NCBI RefSeq assembly: GCF_027942865.1
Contig: NC_134517.1
Location: 13,680,275 to 13,744,274, forward strand
Length of the DNA stretch: 64,000 nucleotides
DNA from: Odontesthes bonariensis
Taxonomy: Eukaryota > Chordata > Actinopteri > Atheriniformes > Atherinopsidae
Reading direction: 5' to 3'
The position numbers were made by a program, and so were the translations under genes. Positions 46,822 to 58,200 of the stretch are shown here, in pieces. Each line of letters starts with the position of its first letter. Position 1 is the first letter of the stretch. The notes below the pieces were generated by a model. That model saw only the letters and a list, made by a program, of their open reading frames with translations, searched no databases and had not been told where the DNA came from.

Positions 46822-47674
46822 TTACAAGTCCTGGAGTTCTTTTTTCATGTAATCCAGATCCTCTGCAAACAGAAAATTCTGATATGTTCATCTGCCACAT
46901 GATTTGATATGAGCACATTTTTATTCATTTTAGACATGCTAAAATTAACAATAAATTTCACAATTCAGCTTACTTTTGCATGTACCCAGTGTCTGACTTC
47001 TATCTGCTAGGAAGAATATGTTACTATTTCGCTGCTGGATGTAGACTTTCTGCAAAAGAAGAAAACAAACAAAGAAATATATAAAATGTGCACCAACACC
47101 GACAAAAGTACATAGTCATGTAACAATAATTACATTGAAAAAAATTACTTTGTTGCCAAACTTATTGGATGCACAAGACATTAGTATCGATTGCGTTGTT
47201 ACTAATCATAATTAATATGGTATAACCAACTTAAATAAATCCACAAATGACTATTCAGTTGAGTTCTTTCCTCATTTCATCACCACTCACCCTGTTTTTC
47301 CTGAGATTAGAGAGCTCGTCCACAATAACCTTCTGCTCCTTAATCTGTAAAGTAACACACATCATCTCAAACCTCAGTCAACTACTTCACTACATATCAC
47401 CATTTTTATCTGCTGTCAGCAAATAAAGTCTAAACATTTTCCCAAAACATACATTCGTGAGCAGCGTAACAGGATTATTCAAGTGTGTTAAACTACCATG
47501 CTTACATTAATGTCTTTTCAGCTACATTTGTCTGTTAGCTAGTTTTAACCGCATTAGCTCACATTAGCCACCTGGAGCATGATTAGAAATAACAGCTACC
47601 TTTTTGTTCAGTTCCTCCTTTAGTGTAGAGTGTTCGTCAGAAAAAATATTACTTTCGTGGCTTTTCGAAGACAT
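46822..47674 (-). CDS. asnsdurf: ASNSD1 upstream ORF protein (prefoldin-like), 4 exons
   Basis: Small coiled-coil protein encoded by the 5' part of the asnsd1 mRNA; in mammals ASNSDURF is a prefoldin-like subunit of the PAQosome (R2TP/prefoldin-like) chaperone complex. Coding segments on the minus strand: 47674-47600, 47344-47291, 47049-46974, 46862-46822; 246 nt, 81 aa plus stop (human 96). The middle is strikingly conserved: IKEQKVIVDELSNLRKNR and RNSNIFFLADRSQTL. The N terminus (MSSKSHESNIFSDEHSTLK) and the shortened C terminus (KDLDYMKKELQDL) differ from mammals. The last segment shares its exon with the asnsd1 start. Splice phases close without a shift. Confidence 0.92.
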
Positions 47675-47722
47675 TTTGTACAAAAGACAGGCACGCAAAT
47701 ACAGCCGTAAGTTTTGTTAAAA

Positions 47723-47730
47723 TTGACGTC
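47723..47730 (-). promoter_or_regulatory. CRE-like TGACGTCG in the asnsdurf/asnsd1 promoter
   Basis: The plus strand has TGACGTCG 49 bases upstream of the asnsdurf ATG, one base off the palindromic CRE. ATF/CREB-type binding is inferred. There is no TATA box in the expected position. Confidence 0.35.
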
Positions 47731-47811
47731 GGTAACTTTAGCGTAAACACATGTTCGGGAACTGCAAAAAGCTTTTCCGGGTGAACGGAGGGTTGTCTAG
47801 TTTTAATCTTA

Positions 47812-47828
47812 CTGCCCCCTAGAGGTCG
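47812..47828 (-). promoter_or_regulatory. CTCF-like motif upstream of asnsdurf/asnsd1
   Basis: TGCCCCCTAGAGGTCGG resembles the reverse complement of the CTCF core (GCCCCCTGGTGG-type) with a few differences. The site is about 140 bases upstream of the first ATG. Binding is not shown by sequence alone. Confidence 0.3.
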
Positions 47829-48037
47829 GCGATATATGACACGCAACATGAATTTTCAACATTTTACATTCATTTTATGATACAACTATTTCTGTCGTCA
47901 CGGAAGTCGACTTCTTTAAAGGTAATAACCTTTTCGTCTTACTTCACTGATCACTTTATATTTTTAAACTGTTTTTTAAATTCTTAGATTGTTTTTAAAG
48001 TGTTTATAATTGTATAAACATTTTTATTGCTTCATTA

Positions 48038-48081
48038 TGTCTTGCTACTAGATGCTTGAATTTCCTTCGGGATCAATAAAG

Positions 48082-48139
<58 letters not shown>
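48038..48139 (+). mobile_element. LINE 3' tail with (TATC)n microsatellite
   Basis: GAATTTCCTTCGGGATCAAT followed by AAAG and perfect TATC units from 48082 to 48139 is the 3' end typical of fish L2/Rex-like LINEs, whose tail repeat seeded the microsatellite. No coding part is attached. Confidence 0.65.
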
Positions 48140-48494
48140 CACATTGAACAAAATATCTGAGTTACCAGAACTAAGTCAAAGCCACTTGAATAATCATTAA
48201 GCACCAGGTGACGACCCTGTTATAAAAAAAAGTGAATGAAACGCCATTTTTGGCAGTGAGTTGAAGTAACAAGCAGCTAAGAGTTTACTCCCTATGCTGA
48301 TGTTTCAACAAAAGTTGAAAACTGGCTCAGATGATAAAAATACTTGGAGAAAAAAAAAGCCAACAGTTATTATTAAGGGACCTCTCCTGGTGAACAGAAA
48401 ATCTTGGACCACAGAAGTACCTGAACTGTATTTTACACCAAATGAAAATTCTTTAAACAGGGAAAAGCAAATATTTTGAAAATTACTACCTCAG

Positions 48495-48730
48495 TTCCAA
48501 AAACAAGTTGGGACATTGTGTGAAATGCAAACAAAAACAGAATGTAAAGATTTGCAAATCTCAGCAGAGCATGGAAACCATATCAAACAGTAAAACTGAG
48601 ACATTTTATTACTGAGACAAGTTCATCTTGAATTTGATGGCAGCACGTAAAATGATGGGACAGGGCCATGCTTACCACAGTGTAGCATACCTACCATTTT
48701 AACGTTACTTTGTAAATGTCAAAGTGACCA
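48495..48730. mobile_element. DNA transposon relic
   Basis: TCCAAAAACAAGTTGGGACA and GATTTGCAAATC within 80 bases match the end of a DNA element that is common in teleost genomes. The other end and any transposase are missing, so the superfamily is uncertain. Confidence 0.45.
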
Positions 48731-50449
48731 GTTACTGAAATGTTGGGTCAACAATGTTGTCACTGTCACGCCGAGGTGAGGTCAAGTGGGTTTTGTCCTG
48801 TCTCCATGTCTTGTCTTCTCATTTCCTGTTTTATTTTGAGAAAGTAACTCTCCTCTCGTTTCAGGTCACTTGCTTTTCCTCATGTGCTCAGTCTGATTGT
48901 CTGCTGAATGTTTCTACCTGTTCCCTGTCACCCTGTGTATAATATGTATATATATATTTATATATATACATAGTTCCTTGTGCGAGGTGTGTCGTTTTCG
49001 TTATTGTCTGTGTGCGTACACTGTAGCTGTCCCACAGTTAAGTCACAGCCCTGTTCACAGTTGTCATTTTGGATTTTTCAGATTCCTCCTCGAGAGACAT
49101 TTTGATTTGTAATTTTCACATCTTAAATGTAGTTAATGATTTCATAGCGTTTTGTTTCCTCCGAGTGGAGCGATTCTTTGTTTACTTAAACTTTTCATAG
49201 TCTAGTGCCTCCAGTTTACAGGAGTGCTTTCTTTATGAGACTTTTTCTCTTTTTCTATTTTGCACTGCATCCCAGTTTTTTTTTTTAAGTAAAACAAAAA
49301 AATTGTACTCTGTGGTGCTGTGCCCTCTTAGCCCCTTTCTTAAGTCATCCTAAGTACTTCTGCTTCAGACCACACTGATCTTTGAACCTGATCTTTATTT
49401 TAATCTCAACTACACACAGATTTTCTTGACTATCTCACATATTTGCAATGCTGTTGCACGACCAAACCTATCTGCTGACAGTGACAGATATTTCAACGCT
49501 TGCCAAATTACTCAAAACTGCCTCCAGAATATTTTCCAAAATGCACCCACCCACACACACACAGACACACAGTCAACAAGTTCACAATGTGAAAACAAGA
49601 CCAGTTGTTATGGCTGGTGATTTGAATCCTATCACGGTCCTAATAATAGTAACTCAAAAATGATAAAAGTCATTTTTCTGATTTTCTCGTCATATTCAAT
49701 TTTAACAAAAATTGCAGGTCAGCTTTTGTCACAATCTACAGAAGCACAGCACAAGATTAGCTAAAAACTGTTCAGAGAGACGAGAGATTTAACCACTCGG
49801 TTAGCACACAAGAATTCAACCCAGGTACACTCCACTAAACTAAAGCTTGCTCGTTGTCTTCACTATATAAAGTTATGAAGTTGCAGGTGGTTCAGTGTGC
49901 TTACATAGTTTTTTATAAGCACTTAACTTAACTACTTGACCTAACTACTGCCAGGGCTTTACTGGCAAGGCCTGTCAGAGACAGCAACCGGCACAGATTA
50001 CACAAATGTTGATTTTGCTCAACAGCAGTCCATCGAACCTTCGTCAAACTTGCCAGACAAACACACCTGTGGGAAGTGTCACAGTGGTCTGCAGCCTACT
50101 CTGCTACAATTTTGTATTGATCTAAAACAGCTGTCAGATGTTTGCTGTTTCTTTCCTGGGAGCAAGGGCTGTCATTTTAGGCAAACTAGCCATATCGTCA
50201 CAGTCAAACAGTGACCTTTGCTGTTTATTGTTCTCTGTTGGAGTCGGTAGGCACACATCAAAGTCTTAGGCCCCAGGCAGTGGTAGATATCCACAGAAAC
50301 AATACGACCACAATACTGTTATGTTCCAAAAATGAGGTTTATGACAAAAGGTTGTCATAATCATTGTTTCTCATATAGTTGGTAATCTGTGTTCACCCTG
50401 AAGAGATTTGGGGAGACCTCAGGAACCTTGCCTCAAGCACTCCAACTCT

Positions 50450-50792
50450 ATCCATCCATCCATTTTCTATACCTGCTTAATCCGTGGGTCGGGTTACAGT
50501 GGGGGGCTGGAGCCTATCCCAGCGGTCCTCGGACGAGGTACACCCTGGACAGGTCGCCAGTCCATCACACAAAAGATTAGACAAACAACCACACACTCAA
50601 TTTTAGAGACACCAATTAACCTAACATGCATGTTTTTTTGGACAGTGTGAGGAAGCCGTAGTACCCGGAGAGAACCCACGCATACACGGGGAGAACATGC
50701 CAACTCCACACAGAAAGGCCCCAGCCGGGAGTTGAATCTGGAATCCTCTTGCTGTGAGGCGACGGTGCTAACCACCACACCACCGTGCAGCC
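50450..50792 (-). mobile_element. near full-length tRNA-derived SINE
   Basis: On the minus strand it starts GGCTGCACGGTGGTGTGGTG, with a tRNA-like head and a degenerate B box (GATTCAACTCCC), continues through the conserved body, and ends with TAGAAAATGGATGGATGGA. The tail unit matches that of the RTE-like LINE at 38197-38895, consistent with shared 3' recognition, as is known for SINE/LINE pairs. It is the best copy of the family in the window. Confidence 0.8.
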
Positions 50793-53687
50793 CCGCACTT
50801 CTCCTCATCTCACAGAAATGTCAAGTAACACTTTTTTTAAATACCTTTCAGGTCTTTTGCAATAGCATCCAGGAGCTCAGCCCATGCATGCATGAAGTGC
50901 CCAAATAATAGATGAATAACTTTGATGTACACCCTTCAGGTGAGTTTCTGATCCTCTACCTCTAGCTCCTCTTTAGCTGTGACTTGTGAGGCCACAGGAG
51001 GCAAGTCATTCTCATATTTTTATCCTCAAAGTACAAATTTAGCCAACGTAAACACAGCTTGTTGTTCCACAGCTGGGCTGTAAAAAGGGGCAGACATACC
51101 TACAGGTCACATGGCCACAAAATAACAGAGCAGCCGTCCGACCACTGATGACAGCTATCTGAGCCTGGCTGACACACCAACCCACTAATAGTGAGGCTGC
51201 TAATCTGTTTGTACCAGCTCAATGTGTGCAGATTTTCAAATGACTAAAGGCTCTCTATGATCCCTGAATAGATCACAAAGGGAGAGACGTGCCTATTGTT
51301 ATCACTTGGCTCAAAATAAGTGCTTATGTTACTCAATGCAGTCAGTTTTGCTCCCTCATGCAATGAGACAGCATAGGGCATTGCTATGTGTTGCAGCTCT
51401 GGCTTAAAAATAAAAAGCTGCCGTTTACACTTTATTTATATGTAGTATGGTGTTTGCATGGAAATTTATAAGGAGCACAAAAATACATCAACAATGCTGC
51501 ATGTTGAAATTAAATTAGTTAGACAACTAACTGAATTACTGCATTGATCTCCCATTTGGTCTACTCTCTGTGACCTGTGAATGTATTGTTTAGAAATTAT
51601 AGTATATTTGGTGGTTAAATGATGAGGTGAACACGAGTCTAATAAAATGCTCTGTGAGCTCAAACTTCTGTTATCTTAGGAAACTGTAGCTCGTCTTTCT
51701 GCTTAGGGTCATATGACATAATTCTAATGTCTGTTTGCTTTTTTATAAATAATAATACCTGTAACTGACACCACAGCAAACAGACTTAGGGTAGGTAGCT
51801 TGGCTTAACAAAATACCAGGGCTAGCTCTGCCTCTTAGCCCTCGTCTAAAGCAGGTAAGTAATTGTAAAATTATTAACGAATAATTAATAAAAAATAGTG
51901 AATTAATGAAAATGCTGTTGTATTGCAAATTGAAGTTAAACAGTTGAAAGTTTAGGTTGACTTCACAGTGGCTACACCCATCTCTTACGTGCTCATTTTA
52001 AAGACATTCATAGCTTTTTCTCCCTAATTTCAGTCTTTGCTCAGCTAATTGTCTCCTGGCTGGAGCCTCATATTTACCATGACTGTTGCGACAGCCTTTT
52101 CCTTAAGCTCTCTACAAATTGATCTTTTTTGTAAAAATGTGAATCTGAAGCCTTTAAGCCTCCTGAAGGTTTAGGACAGAGCAGTTGTTTATTTTGTCGA
52201 GTTAGGGACCCAACCTTTGGTGGATGCTACATAAAGTCCACAAACAGTGTTAACATTTGACATTCAGCTGCTGATAAGTCAGCGAGATGGCTGGGGTTTG
52301 CATATTCCAGAAATAGCATTTTTCAGCTTGTATCTATATTCATAAAAGCAACTTAACAAAAGTTTTTTATATAATATATTCAAATTTGTTTTGACTTTGT
52401 AAACAACACAACAAAAAAAGACAATTTCGTATGAACCATGTGTTGTAATGTATGCTGTATATCTTTGAGTTAGACTGCATCAAATATTGGGAAGCGTTTT
52501 ACATTCTGCTCTTTAAAATTCACTGGCATAGTAGCAGTTCAAAATCCCAGGGCTTAGATTCTGAACTCAGATTTCACCTCATGTGGTACATCGGGGCTGG
52601 ATTTGACTAAAACTCACTGAATCAACAAGCCTGCAATGGAACTCTAAAACAGTGAAGAGGCTCTGCTTGTATTTATGTCATTTTGATGGGTTTAGTTTAG
52701 TTTGTTTGTGACAGCCTTTGTGCTTGAACAAGAACTGAAACTTGATGGAGTGCATTTTTGTTGCCGTAATCGAGCTGTCATGTGATAACCTGTACAAACT
52801 GGAATCATCAGTTAGGAATGTTTTTGGGTCTGACCATAGTTGAAAAACAGCAAGACCGTGTGTGCAAATCCTTCTAAAGTCAAACACTTGTTCGCAATAG
52901 AATCTAAACCACACAGAATCAGACAGTATTGGGTGCCGCACAATGCTGCACCGTTTGTGCGGGCATTAATCATCACAGTCTAATACATTTCAAAACTCAC
53001 CACTGGAGAATAGACTTCAGAATAGGTTTCAATGATGACATAATACAGCAGGGATCCCACTTAGCTATTAGGTGTTGTATAAAGTTAATGTGCATCCAGA
53101 TAGATTCTGCAGTAAAAGGAAATATCTATCCATGTGTTCACTTAGAGGTCTCATCCAGTCTGTAATTATAGCTCTGATTCTGTTCTGTTGACATAGGTGG
53201 ACAGATGCAAGTCATCCAAATGTGTCCTGTACATAACATTTTTGTGTTTACTGACATTAGTTTATGTTTCATCTGATGGACTGAAAAGATCAATTATATC
53301 AAACTTTTACAATTTTTCATCTTTAAATTCTTCTTCTGTACTTCTCAGATTCGTTTCTTTTATTGAAAAAGTATGGGACGTCATCAGGAACTATCTCAAA
53401 TAATGATTGAATGACTGAAGTTTGCAAAGGAGGAGTTGGGAAAACATTCATTTTAATGCTTTCTTGCACTGAATAAATCCAATCTAATCTAATTTGATCT
53501 CTGGTGATAGTGGCCATGGTTAATTGGAGGCGGTTTTGGGGGAAACCGGTCTTGATATGAAGCTTGAAAAAGACTCAGTCAGTGATGGAAAATCAGCACT
53601 GAAAATCACAGCAGCAATCACAACTTACACATTAAATCTTTTTTTTAAATAATTTTTATGTATTACTGTATATCTGTTGGGTTACTT

Positions 53688-53880
53688 AGTAGTATGATGG
53701 TTAGCACTGTCGCCTCACAGCAAGAGGTTTCGGGTTTGAATCTCAGGGCTTTTCTGTATGGAGTTTGTATGTTCTCCCCATGCATGTGAGGGCTGTTTCT
53801 TGGTACTCCAAAATCGTCTCACAGTCCAAAAACATGCATGCTTGGTTAATTAGTGATTCTATGTTGACCATAAGGGGGAA
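53688..53880 (+). mobile_element. tRNA-derived SINE copy, plus orientation, 3'-truncated
   Basis: It reads GGTTAGCACTGTCGCCTCAC and GGGTTTGAATCTC (B box), then the body with GTTCTCCCCATGCATG and CAGTCCAAAAACATGCATG, matching the copy at 50450-50792. The tail part is missing. Confidence 0.75.
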
Positions 53881-54049
53881 TGTGAGCATTCATTGTTGTT
53901 GGTTAAAAATATTGAATGTAAACTGTTATCTAAATGTTTGAAGTAGTAAAACAGCTGTCTCATAGCGATTCCATATTTATAGCTATTATATTGTAGCTAA
54001 ATGCCATGAAGTTTATGAAAACTACCTCATGGTTATCCAGGAGTTCCTT

Positions 54050-54057
<8 letters not shown>

Positions 54058-54116
<59 letters not shown>
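54058..54116. repeat. (TA)n microsatellite, about 59 bp
   Basis: Perfect TA alternation preceded by CACACACA, in the slc40a1 upstream region. Confidence 0.95.
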
Positions 54117-54119
<3 letters not shown>

Positions 54120-54909
54120 CTGGATTTGCATTACACCTGTTATATGGTCATTTAATTTGGTCCCCTCTCTTATAAGTCTGCTTTGCTGCTGCAGGAGTTG
54201 GTAAACTTGACCATAACAAGCATCTTGAATTCTGAAACACCACGCCATGTTGAAAAAGCATATACTGCATCAGTGAGAAAATTATGTTGGTAATCATTAA
54301 ATCCTGCAGTAAACATGCCAATCATTCATCAACAGTTTGGTTAAGATGTCTTCTGGAATGTCTTTTAGTCGGCATACCGGTTCTGTCAGATTGGAACCCA
54401 TTTTAAATTTGGGTGGTGATTAAAGGAAACCCAGGCTAAAGATGTGCATTCTTAAGGGGCAGAGACCAATATGGCGAAAGGTAACTCATACATTTGAACG
54501 GGCCAATGACGATGGGAACAAAAAACAAACAAACAAGTAAACAAAACAATAGCTCAACGACAAATTTCCTGTTCTATCAAAAAGTGTTCTTTTGATATGA
54601 CACATTTGACCAAGTGTGCATTAGGTTTGTACCTCATTTGCGCAAAAAGAAATTCAAAGATGCTGACAGGCGCGTGCCCTGCGTGTGTTGCTAGGACGTA
54701 AACAGGTTGATGACAAGGCAGCCAATTCAAAGAAAAGCTCACCAGCCCCTGTGTGGTAAGAACTAAATGGTTTACCTGTGGTATTGTTCCACTGACACCT
54801 TTTTGCAGAGGTATAGTTCAGTAATTTTTTTTGTTGGTTTTTTTTGTTTTTTTCAGCGCGTGTCGTAGGACGACCGCGTCTGTTTTTCTATGCTTTGTAA
54901 ATAATGGCG

Positions 54910-54919
54910 GTCACGTGAC
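54910..54919 (+). promoter_or_regulatory. slc40a1: palindromic E-box GTCACGTGAC upstream of slc40a1
   Basis: The full 10-bp palindrome matches the extended E-box (CLEAR/M-box type) bound by TFEB/MITF, USF and MYC/MAX factors. It lies about 140 bases before the IRE and 340 before the ATG, in a locally CG-richer stretch likely to be the promoter. Which factor uses it cannot be read from the sequence; if transcription starts upstream it would fall within the leader. Confidence 0.5.
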
Positions 54920-55060
54920 ACGCTGGGTATATTCGAGGCGGGACGTAAACAGAGCTGCAGTGAGGAGCAAATCGTTCAGCGGAGCACGGCTGAAAGCACC
55001 CCCTGTCTTTGTGTTTTGTGCGACCAACCGGTCCTTTAAACCATAAGATTATTTCTTTCC

Positions 55061-55087
55061 AACTTCAGCTACAGTGATAGCTAAGTT
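55061..55087 (+). promoter_or_regulatory. slc40a1: iron-responsive element (IRE) in slc40a1 5' leader
   Basis: AACTTC-AGCTA-CAGTGA-TAGCT-AAGTT folds into the canonical IRE: a five-pair lower stem (AACTT/AAGTT), the single C bulge at 55066, a five-pair upper stem (AGCTA/TAGCT) and the CAGTGA hexaloop. IRP1/IRP2 bind such elements when iron is low and block translation when it is near the cap. It is 172 bases before the ferroportin ATG, the position expected from mammalian and zebrafish genes. Confidence 0.96.
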
Positions 55088-55151
55088 TGGAGGGGAGAAA
55101 AGGGGAGAAACGCCATATCTTTTTTGTTTTTGTCTTGCTATCGACGGATAA

Positions 55152-55163
55152 ATGCAAAGGTAG
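55152..55163 (+). other. slc40a1: three-codon upstream ORF in slc40a1 leader
   Basis: ATG CAA AGG TAG lies between the IRE and the main start codon. The context (GATAAATGC) is weak at -3/+4 except for an A at -3. It may slightly reduce translation; nothing further can be inferred. Confidence 0.5.
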
Positions 55164-55259
55164 CTTAGGTTGACCTCCTTTACATTACAAAAGGGGAGCT
55201 ATTATAGAAGGAAGAAGATAACCACCTGGTCATTTTTTTTGCATTGAAACACTCATAAA

Positions 55260-58200
55260 ATGGAAAACTCTGGACGTAAGAAGACATGCTGTGGTGAGTT
55301 ATTTATGGTCATTTTTTTTCTTCTAAGAGCATGTAAGCAAATAACTATTTACCAAGAAGATTTCGCTTTGACAAGAGAAAAAGATGGATATCGACCACTA
55401 GAAGTAACATGTTGTGAAATTCTTCTGACAGTTTGTTTTCTTTACAGAATCCATTCAGGATTTCTTCACTTCAGCTAAATTTCTTATTTACATGGGACAT
55501 GCTCTGTCAACATGGGTAAGAAAGTTAAGCTCTAAAATTCCCTATAGCCACATTGTATTAGCAACCACATTATTGTGTGTTCAAATAATACACCATCACA
55601 TTGGGCATTTATGCTGTTCTTATGTGGCTGTCCAGTTTAAACCCCAATGTTGTACAACATTGATGTATTACTGCTGCATTACTTGTAATTATAAGTGACG
55701 TTGCAATACAAAATCACATGTTTTCCATGTATATTTTATCACACAACACCGGTCTATTCAGACAGCTCTCATGCCTAAAGGATATGTGTTAGAGTGGAGC
55801 TGTGATAGCTTTTCAATCCATGAAAGCTGAATGAACTCGCATTATTTATGCAGAACTTAAACCACCTTTCTGTCACAACCTGGATGTCTCGAATTATCAG
55901 CCTGCCCGTTAATAATCAGAATGAAAATTTCCAGGGCGACCGAATGTGGAACTTCGCTGTAGCTGTTTTCCTGGTGGAGCTGTATGGGAACAGCCTGCTC
56001 CTCACGGCAGTGTATGGGCTGGTGGTGGCTGGCTCGGTGCTCCTGCTGGGGGCCATCATTGGGGACTGGGTTGACAGAAACCCCAGACTCAAAGGTAAGG
56101 CAGCACATAATCTAAGCCTAATATGGCTGGGTTTTTTTTTTGACAGTTTGGTTATGAACGCAGTTTTTCAAGAGATAAATGTGTTCACTTTGTAGATTTG
56201 ATTCTGAAAAAAGGCATACTGTGTGTAGTTTTCATGCCTCACTGTAATAGTTAAATCACCCTCTTGTGAAATGATTATCCAGAGGAATTTGGCAAGGACG
56301 TTATTAGATTAAATGAGGGAAAAGGAAATGTATCTTTCGCTCTTGTGGAAGCACTCTAATGAATTAGTTTATCAGACAGATAGCTGTTGTCTTTGATCAG
56401 ATTTCTGTCCCTAATGCTGGTCCTGGTGTTTCCACAGTGGCTCAGACTTCGCTGCTTGTCCAAAACAGTTGTGTCATCATGTGCGGGATCCTCCTGATGG
56501 TTGTTTTCCAGTTCAAAGAACAGCTTGTGGAGCTTTACAATGGATGGATTCTGGTAAGATCCTGTCTGTTTTAACATGGTTTGACGGTAGATTTTCACTC
56601 GAAGCAATTGTGTCACCTTTCTTGGTAAATTGTAACACTTTGTCCCTGGGCTGAAACTTGCTTACCTCTATTGATATGAGTTCCCACATCAATATAATTT
56701 ATAACCCCTTGAACAACTTTTCCAAATGAGTAAAAATGAGTGGGATTCGCTTTTAGAAGACCTCTTGACTGCTCCACAAAGTTAAGTTGACGGAGAGTTT
56801 AATTTCGGAGAACGATATGATCAAATAGTAAAATTCTCAATTTGGATTTATTATTTTCAAGTCACAAGAAAACAATGTTTGCTGCTCATAAGCATTTAGA
56901 TTTCTTTGTCACATGAAAATGAAGCTTGAAAGGTTGTTGCACAGATATGTCAACAGAGAATTTGTGTCTTGCAAGGGACTCGTTTACACTTGTTGAGCTG
57001 TGGACTGCATCTAACTGAGCCTGAAGTCCGGCAGAATTGCAAACTTTGAAAGGTTTCTGTCTTTGATGAGAGTTAAGTTGGGGAGCTGAATTGAAGCTTA
57101 AAAGCCTGTCTGTTTGGAGAGCTTGTTCTGCATTTGTGAGACGCGTTCCAGAAAAAGGCGGCGATGTTCAGCATGGTGTGTTGGGAGTGTTTTGTGGAGG
57201 TGAAGAGAGGTTGGTGAAACAGGAGATAGTGTCTTGTTGAGGGCTGTTTAGTCAGCAGGTTCTTCAAGGCCTGTCACATGACAAAAAAGGAGCTAGTGGA
57301 AAAAAAAAAAAAACTTGGCCAGTTCCGCTGAAGCATTTCTGTTGCTATGCTGACTCGAGCAGCTGCTTTACAATGTACATACAGAAGCAAGAACTGTGAG
57401 ACTGTGCTGTTTAGTTTTTAGGCTGCCGTTAGGTTTTAATAAGCTACAGCATGTTGACTACTCTATAATGTCACACTGCTCTATGCTCTATACATTGAAA
57501 AGGCAGATCCCCAGATGTTATGTGCCATTTTACAGTTGTATGTTTCTGTTAGAAAGTGCTGAAATCCATACTCCCCAGTTTTCCTACTAGTGGAGGATAC
57601 AAGTACAGTGCACCTTTGTGTGTTTTATTCTATCTACAGCTGAATTATAGCTCTGTTGTTATTCGTTGCTTTCCTTACTTTCAGCAAAGCCCCTGCTGTC
57701 TTGTCGTCAGTCCACGTCTTTTTTTTCACCCACAAATTATTCTTCATTTAAAAAATGAGATAACAAAGTCATTATTGTATTTACAGAACAATGGCTCCAC
57801 AACAGTTTGGTAGTTCAAAACCAGTGCCACTCAGATTTTTTGGGAACTATTTATAGCATCATGCTAATGCACATTTAAGGTGAGAGTCTTGGGCTGCAGG
57901 ACGATATATATGGAACTGAGTCAAGATAAGCTCCAGATTGTTTTCATGATAAAGAAGTGTAACAGTGTGACTGAGTGGTGTCTCGTCTTTTTTTGCTTCT
58001 TAATGGTGTTCATTGACAAAAAGACAATCCAATTTGCCTTTTCTTCGACAAAAAAGAAAAAAAGAAAATTAATAAATATCCTCAACAGCAACCTGAAAAT
58101 GTAAAAAAAAAAAAAAAAAAAAAGGTTTTATTTTGCTTTTCAGACAACCTGCTACGTTCTGGTCATCACCATTGCCAACATCGCTAACCTGGCCAGCACG

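Larger units (their letters stand above)
47880..54830. other. intergenic region between asnsd1 and slc40a1
   Basis: No conserved gene was recognised on either strand across about 7 kb. The region holds an L2/Rex-type tail with a TATC microsatellite, a DNA transposon relic, two SINE copies and a TA microsatellite (each listed separately), and otherwise AT-rich unique DNA. Open frames are short and lack splice or homology support. Confidence 0.6.

Noticed and set aside
48077-48139. Regularly spaced short repeats, as in a CRISPR array
   Set aside because: The unit is a four-base TATC microsatellite without spacers, in a vertebrate genome.
54048-54248. Open frame encoding an Ile-Tyr repeat
   Set aside because: It is the translation of a TA microsatellite.
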